This document shows positions 1-8,220 of a DNA stretch of 39,605 nt, one piece after another (the first letter of the stretch is position 1; every line of letters starts with the position of its first letter). Position numbers and translations under genes: made by a program. This DNA comes from Phocaeicola paurosaccharolyticus JCM 15092 (GTDB lineage Bacteria; Bacteroidota; Bacteroidia; Bacteroidales; Bacteroidaceae), in NCBI RefSeq assembly GCF_000613805.1, contig NZ_BAJR01000032.1:1-39605 (forward strand). Reading direction: 5' to 3'. Below the pieces are notes generated by a model. It was not told the DNA's origin. It ran no database searches and saw nothing but the letters and a program-made list of their open reading frames with translations.

Positions 1-13
1 ATACATTATCAAT

Positions 14-1681
14 ATGTATTCAGATAAAAAGAGTATTCTTCAACTTGCTGCCTTATTAAAGGCTCATGGAGTGAAAAAAATTGTTTTATGTCCGGGAAGC
101 AGAAATGCTCCTATTGTTCATACACTATCAAACATTGAGGATTTCGTATGTTATTCGATAACTGATGAGAGAAGTGCCGGATTCTTTGCCATAGGACTCT
201 CCCTACAAGGTGGCGGACCAGCTGCAATATGTTGCACATCAGGCTCTGCCCTACTCAATATCTACCCGGCTGTTGCTGAAGCTTTTTATCAACAAATACC
301 TCTTATCGTTATCTCGGCAGACCGTCCGGCAGCATGGATTGGACAGATGGATGGACAGACCATGCCGCAACCTGATATATTCGGTAAACTGGTTAAGCTA
401 TCGGTGAACCTTCCGGAGGTAAACTCTGATGAGGATGAGTGGTATTGCAACCGCCTTATCAACGAAGCAATTATAGAGACAACTCACCATGGCAAGGGAC
501 CGGTACATATCAATGTGCCTATCTCGGAACCAATCTACAGATTCACTGCTAAAGAGTTGCCAGAGGCAAGGGTGATTACACGATACCAAGGATTGAATGT
601 TTATGACAGAGATTATAATGAACTTATTGCACGCCTCAACAGCTATACCAAACGTATGGCAATCGTAGGACAGATGAACCTTATCTATCTCTTCGAAAAA
701 AAATATGTAAAAGCTCTCTCAAAACAGTTTGCATGGCTAACGGAACATCTAAGTAACCAGACAATACCCGGATATGCTATAAAGAACTTCGACGCTGCCA
801 TATATAGCATGACTCCTGAAAAGAAAGAGGAGATGCGCCCTGAACTGCTTATAACTTATGGAGGACATGTTGTATCAAAACAGCTTAAGAAATATCTCAG
901 AGAGAACCCACCAAAAGAGCATTGGCACATATCAGCTGATGGAAAAGTGGCAGATCTTTTTGGTTGTCTGAACACTGTCATCGAGATGGACCCTTTTGAA
1001 TTCCTTGAGAAGATTGCATTCCTAATTGAAGGAAAAAGTACTATGTTCCCTATGATGTGGGAGAACTATTGCCTGTCAATACCGGAGCCATCTCTTGAGT
1101 TCTCACATATATCTGTAATAGGAGATTTAATTAGAAGATTACCACAGCCATCTTCACTTCACCTTGCCAACAGCTCTACAGTGCGCTATGCACAACTCTT
1201 TAAAATACCTTCGACTACAGAAATTTGCTGCAACAGGGGCATTAGCGGCATTGAAGGTTCTCTATCTACAGCTTTGGGATATGCTGCTACCTCCGAGAAT
1301 ATAAACTTCATCATAATCGGTGATTTGAGTTTCTTCTATGACATGAATGCTCTATGGAGCAATAATTTCCGAGGGAACATACGAATAATGGTGATAAATA
1401 ATGAAGGTGGTGAAATATTCCATACACTTCCAGGTATGGACAGTAAGAGCCAATCGCGTAAATTCATTACGGCAGAACATAAAACCTCTGCAAAGGGATG
1501 GGCTGAAGAGAGAGGCTTTATATATCATAGTATAAGTAATCAAGAAGAGCTAAAAAACTATATTGATGAGTTCACTACAAACGAAGAGCTACCAAAGCCT
1601 ATGCTTATCGAAGTATTTACGGATAAGGAAAAAGATACCACACTACTTAGAGAATATTATCATTCAATAAAAAACAGATGA
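14..1681 (+). CDS. menD: MenD, SEPHCHC synthase (menaquinone synthesis)
   Basis: This 555-residue thiamine-diphosphate enzyme joins isochorismate and 2-oxoglutarate to give SEPHCHC, the first committed step of menaquinone synthesis, in the cytoplasm. The N-terminal motif CPGSRNAP (residues 26-33) and the Glu in DER (51-53) match the substrate and cofactor-activating regions of the MenD family. The C-terminal GD...NN thiamine-diphosphate motif runs from about residue 436 to 466. Length is normal for the family. The ATG lies 14 nt into the window, so any upstream menF cannot be seen. The stop is 4 nt before menB, so the two are probably co-transcribed. Identification is firm. Confidence 0.96.
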   Translation: MYSDKKSILQLAALLKAHGVKKIVLCPGSRNAPIVHTLSNIEDFVCYSITDERSAGFFAIGLSLQGGGPAAICCTSGSALLNIYPAVAEAFYQQIPLIVISADRPAAWIGQMDGQTMPQPDIFGKLVKLSVNLPEVNSDEDEWYCNRLINEAIIETTHHGKGPVHINVPISEPIYRFTAKELPEARVITRYQGLNVYDRDYNELIARLNSYTKRMAIVGQMNLIYLFEKKYVKALSKQFAWLTEHLSNQTIPGYAIKNFDAAIYSMTPEKKEEMRPELLITYGGHVVSKQLKKYLRENPPKEHWHISADGKVADLFGCLNTVIEMDPFEFLEKIAFLIEGKSTMFPMMWENYCLSIPEPSLEFSHISVIGDLIRRLPQPSSLHLANSSTVRYAQLFKIPSTTEICCNRGISGIEGSLSTALGYAATSENINFIIIGDLSFFYDMNALWSNNFRGNIRIMVINNEGGEIFHTLPGMDSKSQSRKFITAEHKTSAKGWAEERGFIYHSISNQEELKNYIDEFTTNEELPKPMLIEVFTDKEKDTTLLREYYHSIKNR

Positions 1682-1685
1682 TACC

Positions 1686-2507
1686 ATGAATAAAAGAGAA
1701 TGGAAACAGATAAAAGAGTATAAAGAGATACTCTTCGACTATTATAAGGGAATAGCAAAAATCACAATAAACCGTGAGAGATACCGCAATGCCTTCACTC
1801 CTACTACTGTAGCCGAGATGAGTGATGCCTTTTATATTTGCCGTGAAAACCAGGACATAGATGTAGTAATACTTACCGGTGCGGGCGACAAGGCATTCTG
1901 CAGCGGTGGTGACATGCACGTAAAAGGACATGGAGGATATGTGGGCACAGATGGTGTACCTCGCCTGAATGTGCTGGATGTACAGAAACAAATCCGCTCT
2001 CTTCCAAAGCCTGTCATTGCAATGGTTAATGGCTATGCTATTGGTGGTGGACATGTGCTCCATGTGGTATGCGACCTATCTATTGCATCCGAGAATGCTA
2101 TATTCGGACAAACAGGTCCTAAAGTAGGTAGCTTTGATGCCGGTTTCGGCTCTTCATACCTTGCAAGAATTGTCGGTCAGAAAAAGGCACGCGAAATTTG
2201 GTTCCTTTGCCGCCAATACTCAGCTCAGGAAGCTCTTGACATGGGATTGGTAAACAAGGTTGTACCTTTCGACCAACTTGAGGATGAGACTGTGGAATGG
2301 GCTGAGAAGATGATGGAACATAGTCCTCTTGCTCTGAGAATGATTAAGGCCGGACTAAATGCTGAACTTGATGGACAAGCAGGAATACAGGAGCTAGCAG
2401 GTGATGCAACCATGCTATACTATATGACCGATGAGGCACAAGAGGGCGGTAAGGCATTCCTTGAGAAGAGAAAACCTCGTTTCAGGGATTATCCTAAATT
2501 CCCATAA
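1686..2507 (+). CDS. menB: MenB, 1,4-dihydroxy-2-naphthoyl-CoA synthase
   Basis: This 273-residue crotonase-fold enzyme closes the second ring of the naphthoquinone from o-succinylbenzoyl-CoA. Visible motifs are CSGGD (72-76), the oxyanion-hole glycines around 120-122, and [10 protein letters not shown] (142-151). The QTG sequence and Trp172 correspond to the type I, bicarbonate-dependent MenB group (E. coli type). Type II enzymes have an Asp at the Gly position. Assigning the type is an inference from these residues. The gene starts 4 nt after menD and is followed by a 95-nt spacer before menC that contains a hairpin. Confidence 0.96.
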   Translation: MNKREWKQIKEYKEILFDYYKGIAKITINRERYRNAFTPTTVAEMSDAFYICRENQDIDVVILTGAGDKAFCSGGDMHVKGHGGYVGTDGVPRLNVLDVQKQIRSLPKPVIAMVNGYAIGGGHVLHVVCDLSIASENAIFGQTGPKVGSFDAGFGSSYLARIVGQKKAREIWFLCRQYSAQEALDMGLVNKVVPFDQLEDETVEWAEKMMEHSPLALRMIKAGLNAELDGQAGIQELAGDATMLYYMTDEAQEGGKAFLEKRKPRFRDYPKFP

Positions 2508-2527
2508 CAGAGTTATATCAACTATAA

Positions 2528-2559
2528 GGTTTGTTTTTAATTAATATTAGAAACAAACC
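2528..2559. repeat. Inverted repeat between menB and menC
   Basis: The arms GGTTTGTTT (2528-2536) and AAACAAACC (2551-2559) are perfectly complementary around a 14-nt AT-rich loop. There is no T-run directly after it, so it is not a typical intrinsic terminator. It may be an RNA processing or stability element within the men operon. Function unknown. Confidence 0.5.
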
Positions 2560-2602
2560 GCAATTATTTTTTTGTGGAGTTATAGGTACAGAAGTTAAAA
2601 TT

Positions 2603-3664
2603 ATGAGTTATTCAATTCAGATTAAGAAGAAATTACTTCATTTCAAACAACCTGCCGGTACATCCAGAGGTATCTATACCACACGCAAGCTATGGTTCAT
2701 AATCATCAAAGATGATGAGACAGGAAACTTTGGCATAGGTGAATGTGCACCTTTGCCTGCTCTAAGCTGCGATGATATTCCTCAATACGAGGAGATGCTG
2801 TATAAGCATACAAAAGAGTTTGCTGATACAGGCATTCTTGATCATGCAGCACTCAAAGATTATCCTTCAATACATTTCGCTATGGAGATGGCACTGCTCC
2901 ATTTTCGTGCAGGAGGTCTCAAATTCTGGAATACACCATTTTCCAGAGGTGAAGAGGGAATTACCATCAACGGATTAATCTGGATGGGAAGTTTTGATGA
3001 GATGTATAACAGAATAGAGGAAAAACTGAGAGATGGCTTTCACTGTGTCAAGTTAAAAATTGGTGCGATAGACTTCGAGAAAGAGATAGAGCTGATTCGG
3101 CTCATAAGGTCGCACTTCAGTGAGAAACAGATAGAACTTAGAGTAGATGCCAACGGAGCATTCTTGACAGAGGATGCACTCGAGAAGCTTACAAGACTCT
3201 CAAAATTTTCCATACACTCCATAGAGCAACCTATAAAGGCAGGAAACTGGCAGATGATGGCAGAACTATGTAAAAACTCTCCACTGCCTATTGCACTTGA
3301 TGAAGAGTTGATAGGTGTAAACGACAAAGAGAAGAAAATTGAACTTCTGGAAACTATAAAACCGCAATATATAATACTTAAGCCATCTCTTCACGGAGGT
3401 CTTTACGGTTGTGAAGAGTGGATTCATCTGGCAAAGGAGAGAGAGGTAGGCTTCTGGGCTACTTCAGCACTGGAATCTAATATAGGGCTTAATGCTATAG
3501 CACAGTGGTGTGCGACTATCAGTCACACTCTCCCTCAAGGTCTTGGTACAGGTCTGCTCTTCACCGACAATATCGATTCACCTCTATACATTAATCATGA
3601 TTCCCTTTGCTATAACAATATGGAAAGTGAACCAGACATAATAAAATGGTTACAATATGAATAA
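2603..3664 (+). CDS. menC: MenC, o-succinylbenzoate synthase
   Basis: This enolase-superfamily enzyme dehydrates SHCHC to o-succinylbenzoate. From the ATG at 2603 it is 353 residues long. The open frame extends to an ATG at 2531, but the extra 24 residues cross the intergenic hairpin and do not resemble MenC, so 2603 is preferred. Catalytic residues are visible: the KxK pair (K150, K152), metal ligands D182, E208 and D233 in DANG, EQP and DEE contexts, and the opposite-face lysine K260 in ILKPS. The 3' end overlaps menE by 8 nt, consistent with translational coupling. Confidence 0.94.
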   Translation: MSYSIQIKKKLLHFKQPAGTSRGIYTTRKLWFIIIKDDETGNFGIGECAPLPALSCDDIPQYEEMLYKHTKEFADTGILDHAALKDYPSIHFAMEMALLHFRAGGLKFWNTPFSRGEEGITINGLIWMGSFDEMYNRIEEKLRDGFHCVKLKIGAIDFEKEIELIRLIRSHFSEKQIELRVDANGAFLTEDALEKLTRLSKFSIHSIEQPIKAGNWQMMAELCKNSPLPIALDEELIGVNDKEKKIELLETIKPQYIILKPSLHGGLYGCEEWIHLAKEREVGFWATSALESNIGLNAIAQWCATISHTLPQGLGTGLLFTDNIDSPLYINHDSLCYNNMESEPDIIKWLQYE

Positions 3665-4748
3665 ATTCAACAGAGATATTGATAATCAGACAATCTGTAT
3701 TGATGGAGAGACCTACTCAAAGGAGAATATCAATGATCTTAAATCCGATGATGAGGCACTGAACAGTTTCTACTCGAGTATAAAATCTTTCCTTAACGAG
3801 TGGTGGAAGAAAGATGAAACCATACTTGTCCATACATCCGGTTCAACAGGGAAACCAAAGAGTATGTTTGCTGAGAAAACAGCAATGATGACAAGTGCAA
3901 GAAATACACTATCTTTCCTTAACCTGCATAAGGGAGACACAGCTTTGCTATGTATGCCAATGGACTATATAGCAGGTAAAATGATGGTGGTAAGAGCTCT
4001 TGTGGGAGGACTGAATCTGATATGCAGAGTGCCAACAGGACATCCACTTAAGGATCTTAACGAGAAGGTGACATTTGCATCTGTGATTCCACTACAGATA
4101 TTCAACTCACTTAGCAATGATAGCGAAAAGATAAAATTGATGAATATTCGTGAGGTTATTGTTGGTGGAGGAGCTATTGATGCAAAAGTAGAGAAAGAGC
4201 TATGCGGGATGCCAAATAATATATGGTCTACTTACGGAATGACTGAGACTCTATCACATGTGGCAATGAGAAAGCTTACAGGAAGTAACAGGTCATATTG
4301 GTACAGACCTCTTGATGGCATAAAGGTTTCACTCACAACCGAGAGCACACTGATTATCGATGCCCCGGAGATTTGTCATAACAGACTTATTACAAATGAT
4401 ATTGCAGAGGTAAATTGCTTAGGAGAGTTTAAAATCATAGGTCGTCATGACAATATCATCAACAGCGGAGGGATAAAGATACAGATTGAGGAGGTGGAAA
4501 ACCGCCTGAGCGATATGCTATCATTCCCTTTCATGATAACAGGAAAAGAGAATGAGAAATTCGGAAGTATAATAGTGTTGCTTGCACAATGTGAAGAGGA
4601 ATCAAGAGATGAAATAGAAGAGATATGCATCAATGTACTACCACAGTATTGGAGACCAAAAGAGATTATCTTTATCGACAAACTGCCTATGACAGGTAGT
4701 GGAAAGCCTGACAGGGCTGCAGCAAAGTGTATTGCGAAAGAAAAATAG
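3657..4748 (+). CDS. menE: MenE, o-succinylbenzoate-CoA ligase
   Basis: This acyl-adenylate-forming enzyme activates o-succinylbenzoate with ATP and CoA, supplying MenB. The P-loop is SGSTGKPK (61-68), the hinge region contains NSGGIKIQIEE, and the C-terminal catalytic lysine is K350 in GSGKPD. At 363 residues it is clearly shorter than Firmicutes and Proteobacteria MenE (about 450-490), which I believe is usual for Bacteroidetes. It overlaps menC by 8 nt and is the last gene of the operon. No menH or menA is visible, and no clear terminator follows. Confidence 0.92.
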   Translation: MNKFNRDIDNQTICIDGETYSKENINDLKSDDEALNSFYSSIKSFLNEWWKKDETILVHTSGSTGKPKSMFAEKTAMMTSARNTLSFLNLHKGDTALLCMPMDYIAGKMMVVRALVGGLNLICRVPTGHPLKDLNEKVTFASVIPLQIFNSLSNDSEKIKLMNIREVIVGGGAIDAKVEKELCGMPNNIWSTYGMTETLSHVAMRKLTGSNRSYWYRPLDGIKVSLTTESTLIIDAPEICHNRLITNDIAEVNCLGEFKIIGRHDNIINSGGIKIQIEEVENRLSDMLSFPFMITGKENEKFGSIIVLLAQCEEESRDEIEEICINVLPQYWRPKEIIFIDKLPMTGSGKPDRAAAKCIAKEK

Positions 4749-4834
4749 ACCTCTGTTTGTCGATTTTTTCAGGCATTCATCGGTTACAATACCTCAACAA
4801 TGGTTTTTTACTGTTCAAATAATAAGGATTAAAA

Positions 4835-4842
4835 TACATTTG
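4835..4842 (+). promoter_or_regulatory. Candidate -7 box upstream of the LiaF-like gene
   Basis: TACATTTG matches the Bacteroidetes -7 consensus TAnnTTTG and lies 26 nt before the ATG at 4868. The region about 20 nt upstream has only a weak TG/TTC match to the -33 element. It suggests that transcription of the LiaF-like/LytTR pair is independent of the men operon. Confidence 0.4.
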
Positions 4843-4867
4843 TGGCATAATCATTAATTATTAATTT

Positions 4868-5629
4868 ATGGAAACAGAAGAAAAAAATGAATTCAGACAA
4901 ACAGGTTTTAGTCTGTTCAAGTACTTCCTTACATTTACTCTTATTGCAACAGGAGCATTAATGTTTGCCAGAAACTTCGGATACTTAAGCAATGACATGT
5001 TCAATATATTAGTTTCTTGGGCATCACTACTTATTATTTTGGGTATATATCTTATTTGTAAGAAAAGCTATCTTTGGGGTGGCATAATTGCAGCCGTCGG
5101 ACTTTTTCATACACTTGACAAGTTGCCACAAGTGCCATTTGGAATGAATGAGATGCTTTGGCCAACAATATTAGTTATCGGTGGTATTTATCTACTCTTT
5201 AGGCCAAACAGATTTAGCAGAAGACATCATTATTTTAAAGGACCCTTTAATAAGAATATAGACAATGCTGATTTTAAAACATATTCCAATGAATCTATTG
5301 ACGGATATCTGAAATCTGAAAACAGCTTCGGCTTTATAAAGCATGTCGTTTTCGATGAGACATTCAAAGGAGGAGATATTGCTGTATCATTTGGAGGATC
5401 AGTTATAGATCTGCGTCATACAAATATACAAGAGGGAGAATGCATACTCAACATCGATTGTAAATTCAGTGGTATAGAGATATACATCCCATCCGATTGG
5501 AAGGTTGTCAATAAATGTAATGTGTTCTTGGGGGGCTGCGACTACAAGAGATATGGAGCCGTTGATAATAATAAGGTTCTTACAATAAAGGGCAATATAT
5601 CTTTCGGAGGTCTGGATATAAAACAGTAA
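4868..5629 (+). CDS. LiaF-like membrane protein (DUF5668 / LiaF C-terminal-type)
   Basis: This 253-residue protein has about four membrane-spanning segments in its N-terminal half (roughly residues 17-110), a basic linker, and a beta-rich C-terminal part (about 150-253) with repeated FGG and LGG turns. That architecture is seen in LiaF-type cell-envelope stress proteins and in the toast_rack/DUF2154 group. It is immediately followed by the LytTR regulator gene, a pairing that points to an envelope-sensing or modulatory role. The family relationship is judged from topology and C-terminal pattern, and the function is inferred. Confidence 0.72.
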   Translation: METEEKNEFRQTGFSLFKYFLTFTLIATGALMFARNFGYLSNDMFNILVSWASLLIILGIYLICKKSYLWGGIIAAVGLFHTLDKLPQVPFGMNEMLWPTILVIGGIYLLFRPNRFSRRHHYFKGPFNKNIDNADFKTYSNESIDGYLKSENSFGFIKHVVFDETFKGGDIAVSFGGSVIDLRHTNIQEGECILNIDCKFSGIEIYIPSDWKVVNKCNVFLGGCDYKRYGAVDNNKVLTIKGNISFGGLDIKQ

Positions 5630-5632
5630 TTG

Positions 5633-6451
5633 ATGAATATACATCCTATAATATATTATCCTTCAAGGTGGATATCTATTATTGTATTTACATTAATAAT
5701 GTCATTGCTGTACGCAGCACTAATGTCAAACATCTACTCCATATCCTTCATCTATACTATTACCGACTGCATAACATCAGCTGCACTGATATATTTAATA
5801 TCATATCCGGTATGGTATATAATGAACTTTATAAGAGGAGTGATAGTACAAAGTGTTACCATATTGACTCAGACACTATTATGGCTTGGAGGATGTTTCA
5901 TTATAAATCAGATAATTTTATCTGTAGATTCATATGACTATCTCTCTTTTATTGATACAGTGCCTATCCGACTGCTTATTGCACCACCTATCTTCATCTC
6001 TATTTTGCTTTGGTATAAGAGTATTGAACAGAAAAGAGAGGATGGGAAAGAGATTCCTGAAAAAGATAGATCAATAGTTGCAGAAGATGAGCAGGAAGAG
6101 TCAGTAGAAAATGCAGAGGAGACCATTGATACTGTAACAGTAAGAAGCAAGAATAAAATAGCAATAATAAAGATTGAGGATATAGTATATATAAATGCCT
6201 GTGGGGATTATGTGAGTATCTTCACCGAAAATAATGAATATATTAAGGAGCAGACTATGAAGTACTTTCAAAGTCATCTTCCACCAAATACATTCCTACG
6301 TATTCACCGTTCTACTATAGTGAATATAATGCATATATCCGGATTAGAACTTTATGGAAAAGAGAGCTACTCGCTCATTATGAAGAGTGGCAAGAGTCTG
6401 AAAGTTAGTCTGTCTGGATACAAATTACTTAAAGAGAGGCTAAACATATAG
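5633..6451 (+). CDS. Membrane-anchored LytTR transcriptional regulator
   Basis: The N-terminal half (about residues 10-125) has four hydrophobic segments. An acidic linker then leads to a LytTR DNA-binding domain (about 170-268) with the family pattern of IVYINACGDYV and FLRIHRSTIVN. There is no response-regulator receiver domain, so it looks like a one-component, membrane-bound regulator. A TTG at 5630 is in frame, but the ATG at 5633, 3 nt after the upstream stop, is the better start, giving 272 residues. The tight linkage suggests that the LiaF-like protein controls or is controlled by it. DNA targets are not visible. Confidence 0.85.
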   Translation: MNIHPIIYYPSRWISIIVFTLIMSLLYAALMSNIYSISFIYTITDCITSAALIYLISYPVWYIMNFIRGVIVQSVTILTQTLLWLGGCFIINQIILSVDSYDYLSFIDTVPIRLLIAPPIFISILLWYKSIEQKREDGKEIPEKDRSIVAEDEQEESVENAEETIDTVTVRSKNKIAIIKIEDIVYINACGDYVSIFTENNEYIKEQTMKYFQSHLPPNTFLRIHRSTIVNIMHISGLELYGKESYSLIMKSGKSLKVSLSGYKLLKERLNI

Positions 6452-6454
6452 AAA

Positions 6455-6491
6455 AACAGCAGAATAAATTACCAAAACTTATTCTGCTGTT
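6455..6491. terminator. Hairpin after LytTR, overlapping the DUF4250 3' end
   Basis: A perfect 13-bp stem pairs 6455-6467 with 6479-6491 around an 11-nt loop. On the minus strand it is followed by TTTTTC, so it can end minus-strand transcription. It also starts 3 nt after the LytTR stop and could work in both directions. The right arm lies inside the last codons of the DUF4250 reading frame. Confidence 0.7.
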
Positions 6492-6647
6492 CGTTATATT
6501 CAAAACCTACGGTTTTGAGCTTTTCAATTATTGACTGCTTGTCTACGTTCATATCATCACAGAGTTCATCAAGTGATGAGTAGCAGTCTCTCAATTTCAT
6601 ATTGATGACGCTGAAGAGCATCATCGGATCCTGAGGTAATTCCATCT
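6469..6647 (-). pseudogene. DUF4250 small protein gene with a 2-bp frameshift
   Basis: Reading from the ATG at 6647 gives MELPQDPMMLFSVINI and then a stop. Reading from 6600 in another frame gives MKLRDCYSSLDELCDDMNVD and continues to a final NKFW. Removing one AT from the ATATAT at 6599-6604 joins them into a 58-residue protein. Its VNMKLRD-type core and FEYN...Q.KF ending are those I recall for DUF4250 proteins. As written, the gene is split into 16 and 43 residues. Causes could be a sequencing or assembly error, slippage at the AT repeat, or true inactivation. The function of DUF4250 is unknown. Confidence 0.66.
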
Positions 6648-6731
6648 TTTACATCCTATTTAATACCGGATGCAAAAATTAATCATTTCTGTTGAAATAA
6701 CATCTCTTATCTACACTCTTTTTCCTACTTG

Positions 6732-8195
6732 CTAAAGAGTTACATCTTTTATAACCCACCCTTCACTCTCAATGAAATCAAACTGCTTACACCCTTCAGG
6801 AAGCTTATCGAAATAGAGAGAGTAATCTTCCGAGAATTCATCGCGGAAAAAGTGCTCCTCATCCAACTTAATTTTATCAGCTCCCTTTATTTTGAGTGTT
6901 GTACCGTCTTGTAATTTAATATGTGTATCAGATGATATTTTTACCCAAAAATTAGGGGCCTGATAAACTCTTAATATAACCTTAGTTGAGTCATTCTCAC
7001 TTTTTACATCCATTATAACGATATTGTCTGCAGAAGATTTCTGAGCTACTTTGCTTGGAGTATCTACAATCCATCTCTTCATCTTCATTTTTAATAAGCC
7101 TTTTCCATAGCCAGTCCATTTAGAAATAATCTTTCCTTCAGGTGAGATAATAACATAAAAAGGAATACCCCTTACACCATAGTGTGCATATATACCACCA
7201 TCCTCTTTCATCTCATTCCAGTTATGCCATGTCATCTTATGTTGTGCTGATGCATCTTTCCAACTTTTCATACGATCAATACTCAGACTCACCACTTCCA
7301 ATTTATCTTTATAGAGTTCAGAAATCTCTCCCATCTCAGGAATAGCCATTATACAAGGGCCACATCCGCTACTCCAAAAATCCATAAGAATATATTTACC
7401 TCTCATATCAGATAGATGGTGCTTTTCTCCATTCAGGTCAAACAGATCTGCATCTTGCGCTATATCACCAACCTCAACAACTTTGGGAGGAAATAGATTT
7501 GCCTCTATTTTCAAGCCAATAAGAGACTTTTTTTGCTCCTTATCCAGCGATTCATATAAATTTATAATATCTTCTCTAAATGGGAAAGCCTTTCCTAAAT
7601 AAGAAGCCTTTCTACTAAGTTTTGATAACTCTTCAAGCCATATCTCCGACCTATTCATTGTCTTCATCAGAACTATATAATTTTCATCAATCTTACTTTC
7701 CAGACTATCAATAGACTTTAATATTTTTTTTCTTTCTTCTTGTTCCAAACCTTTCTTGGAAGCCTTAATGTATAATTTCTGAACCTCTTTCCACTCTGCA
7801 AGAGAGTTCTCTATAAACTTCGCTCTATCTTTCTGTTGCTCAATGTCACTATTGACTTTCCATGTATATATCAATTCATCATTGCCAGTTACACTTATTT
7901 TTTTACCAGCTGCGCCATAGAGGTCCAATGACATAGGTGGGAGCTCCTCACCTATCCCTATAATTGAATACTTCACTATATTTTTATCCTCTATATTAGT
8001 CTTAAAGATAAATTTCCCATCAACTCCTATAGTATCTGATGCAATCATCCTACCAGCGTTACCATCCATAAGAAATAAATTGATGATAGTACCCTCTTTT
8101 AGAGCTTTCACATCTCCTTCAATAGTAAACTCTTTTTGTGCATGAATATCTATTGCCATCAAAACGATGACAATAGATATAAATAATTTCTTCAT
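6732..8195 (-). CDS. TlpA-like thioredoxin-fold protein with DUF4369 N-terminus
   Basis: This is a 487-residue secreted protein. A signal peptide (1-20, ending at IHAQ) is followed by a DUF4369-like beta domain (about 22-110), a charged helical linker rich in Lys and Glu (about 115-230), and an AhpC/TlpA redox domain (about 240-380) with the active site C278-G-P-C281. A C-terminal beta-rich tail of about 100 residues follows. Such proteins reduce disulfides or act as thiol reductases in the Bacteroidetes periplasm. It is the last gene of the blaI-blaR1-tlpA cluster, 25 nt after the M56 gene, so it is probably regulated with them. Confidence 0.87.
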   Translation of the reverse strand: MKKLFISIVIVLMAIDIHAQKEFTIEGDVKALKEGTIINLFLMDGNAGRMIASDTIGVDGKFIFKTNIEDKNIVKYSIIGIGEELPPMSLDLYGAAGKKISVTGNDELIYTWKVNSDIEQQKDRAKFIENSLAEWKEVQKLYIKASKKGLEQEERKKILKSIDSLESKIDENYIVLMKTMNRSEIWLEELSKLSRKASYLGKAFPFREDIINLYESLDKEQKKSLIGLKIEANLFPPKVVEVGDIAQDADLFDLNGEKHHLSDMRGKYILMDFWSSGCGPCIMAIPEMGEISELYKDKLEVVSLSIDRMKSWKDASAQHKMTWHNWNEMKEDGGIYAHYGVRGIPFYVIISPEGKIISKWTGYGKGLLKMKMKRWIVDTPSKVAQKSSADNIVIMDVKSENDSTKVILRVYQAPNFWVKISSDTHIKLQDGTTLKIKGADKIKLDEEHFFRDEFSEDYSLYFDKLPEGCKQFDFIESEGWVIKDVTL

Positions 8196-8220
8196 ATATT
8201 ATTTTTAAAGTTTAGCAAGA

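Noticed and set aside
1647..2063. Long open frame on the minus strand opposite menD/menB
   Set aside because: It lies antisense to strongly recognised menB, has no family-like motifs and no ribosome-binding context; treated as a chance frame.
2531..2602. Upstream extension of menC from an ATG at 2531
   Set aside because: The added 24 residues run through the intergenic hairpin and do not look like MenC; the ATG at 2603 begins the conserved protein.
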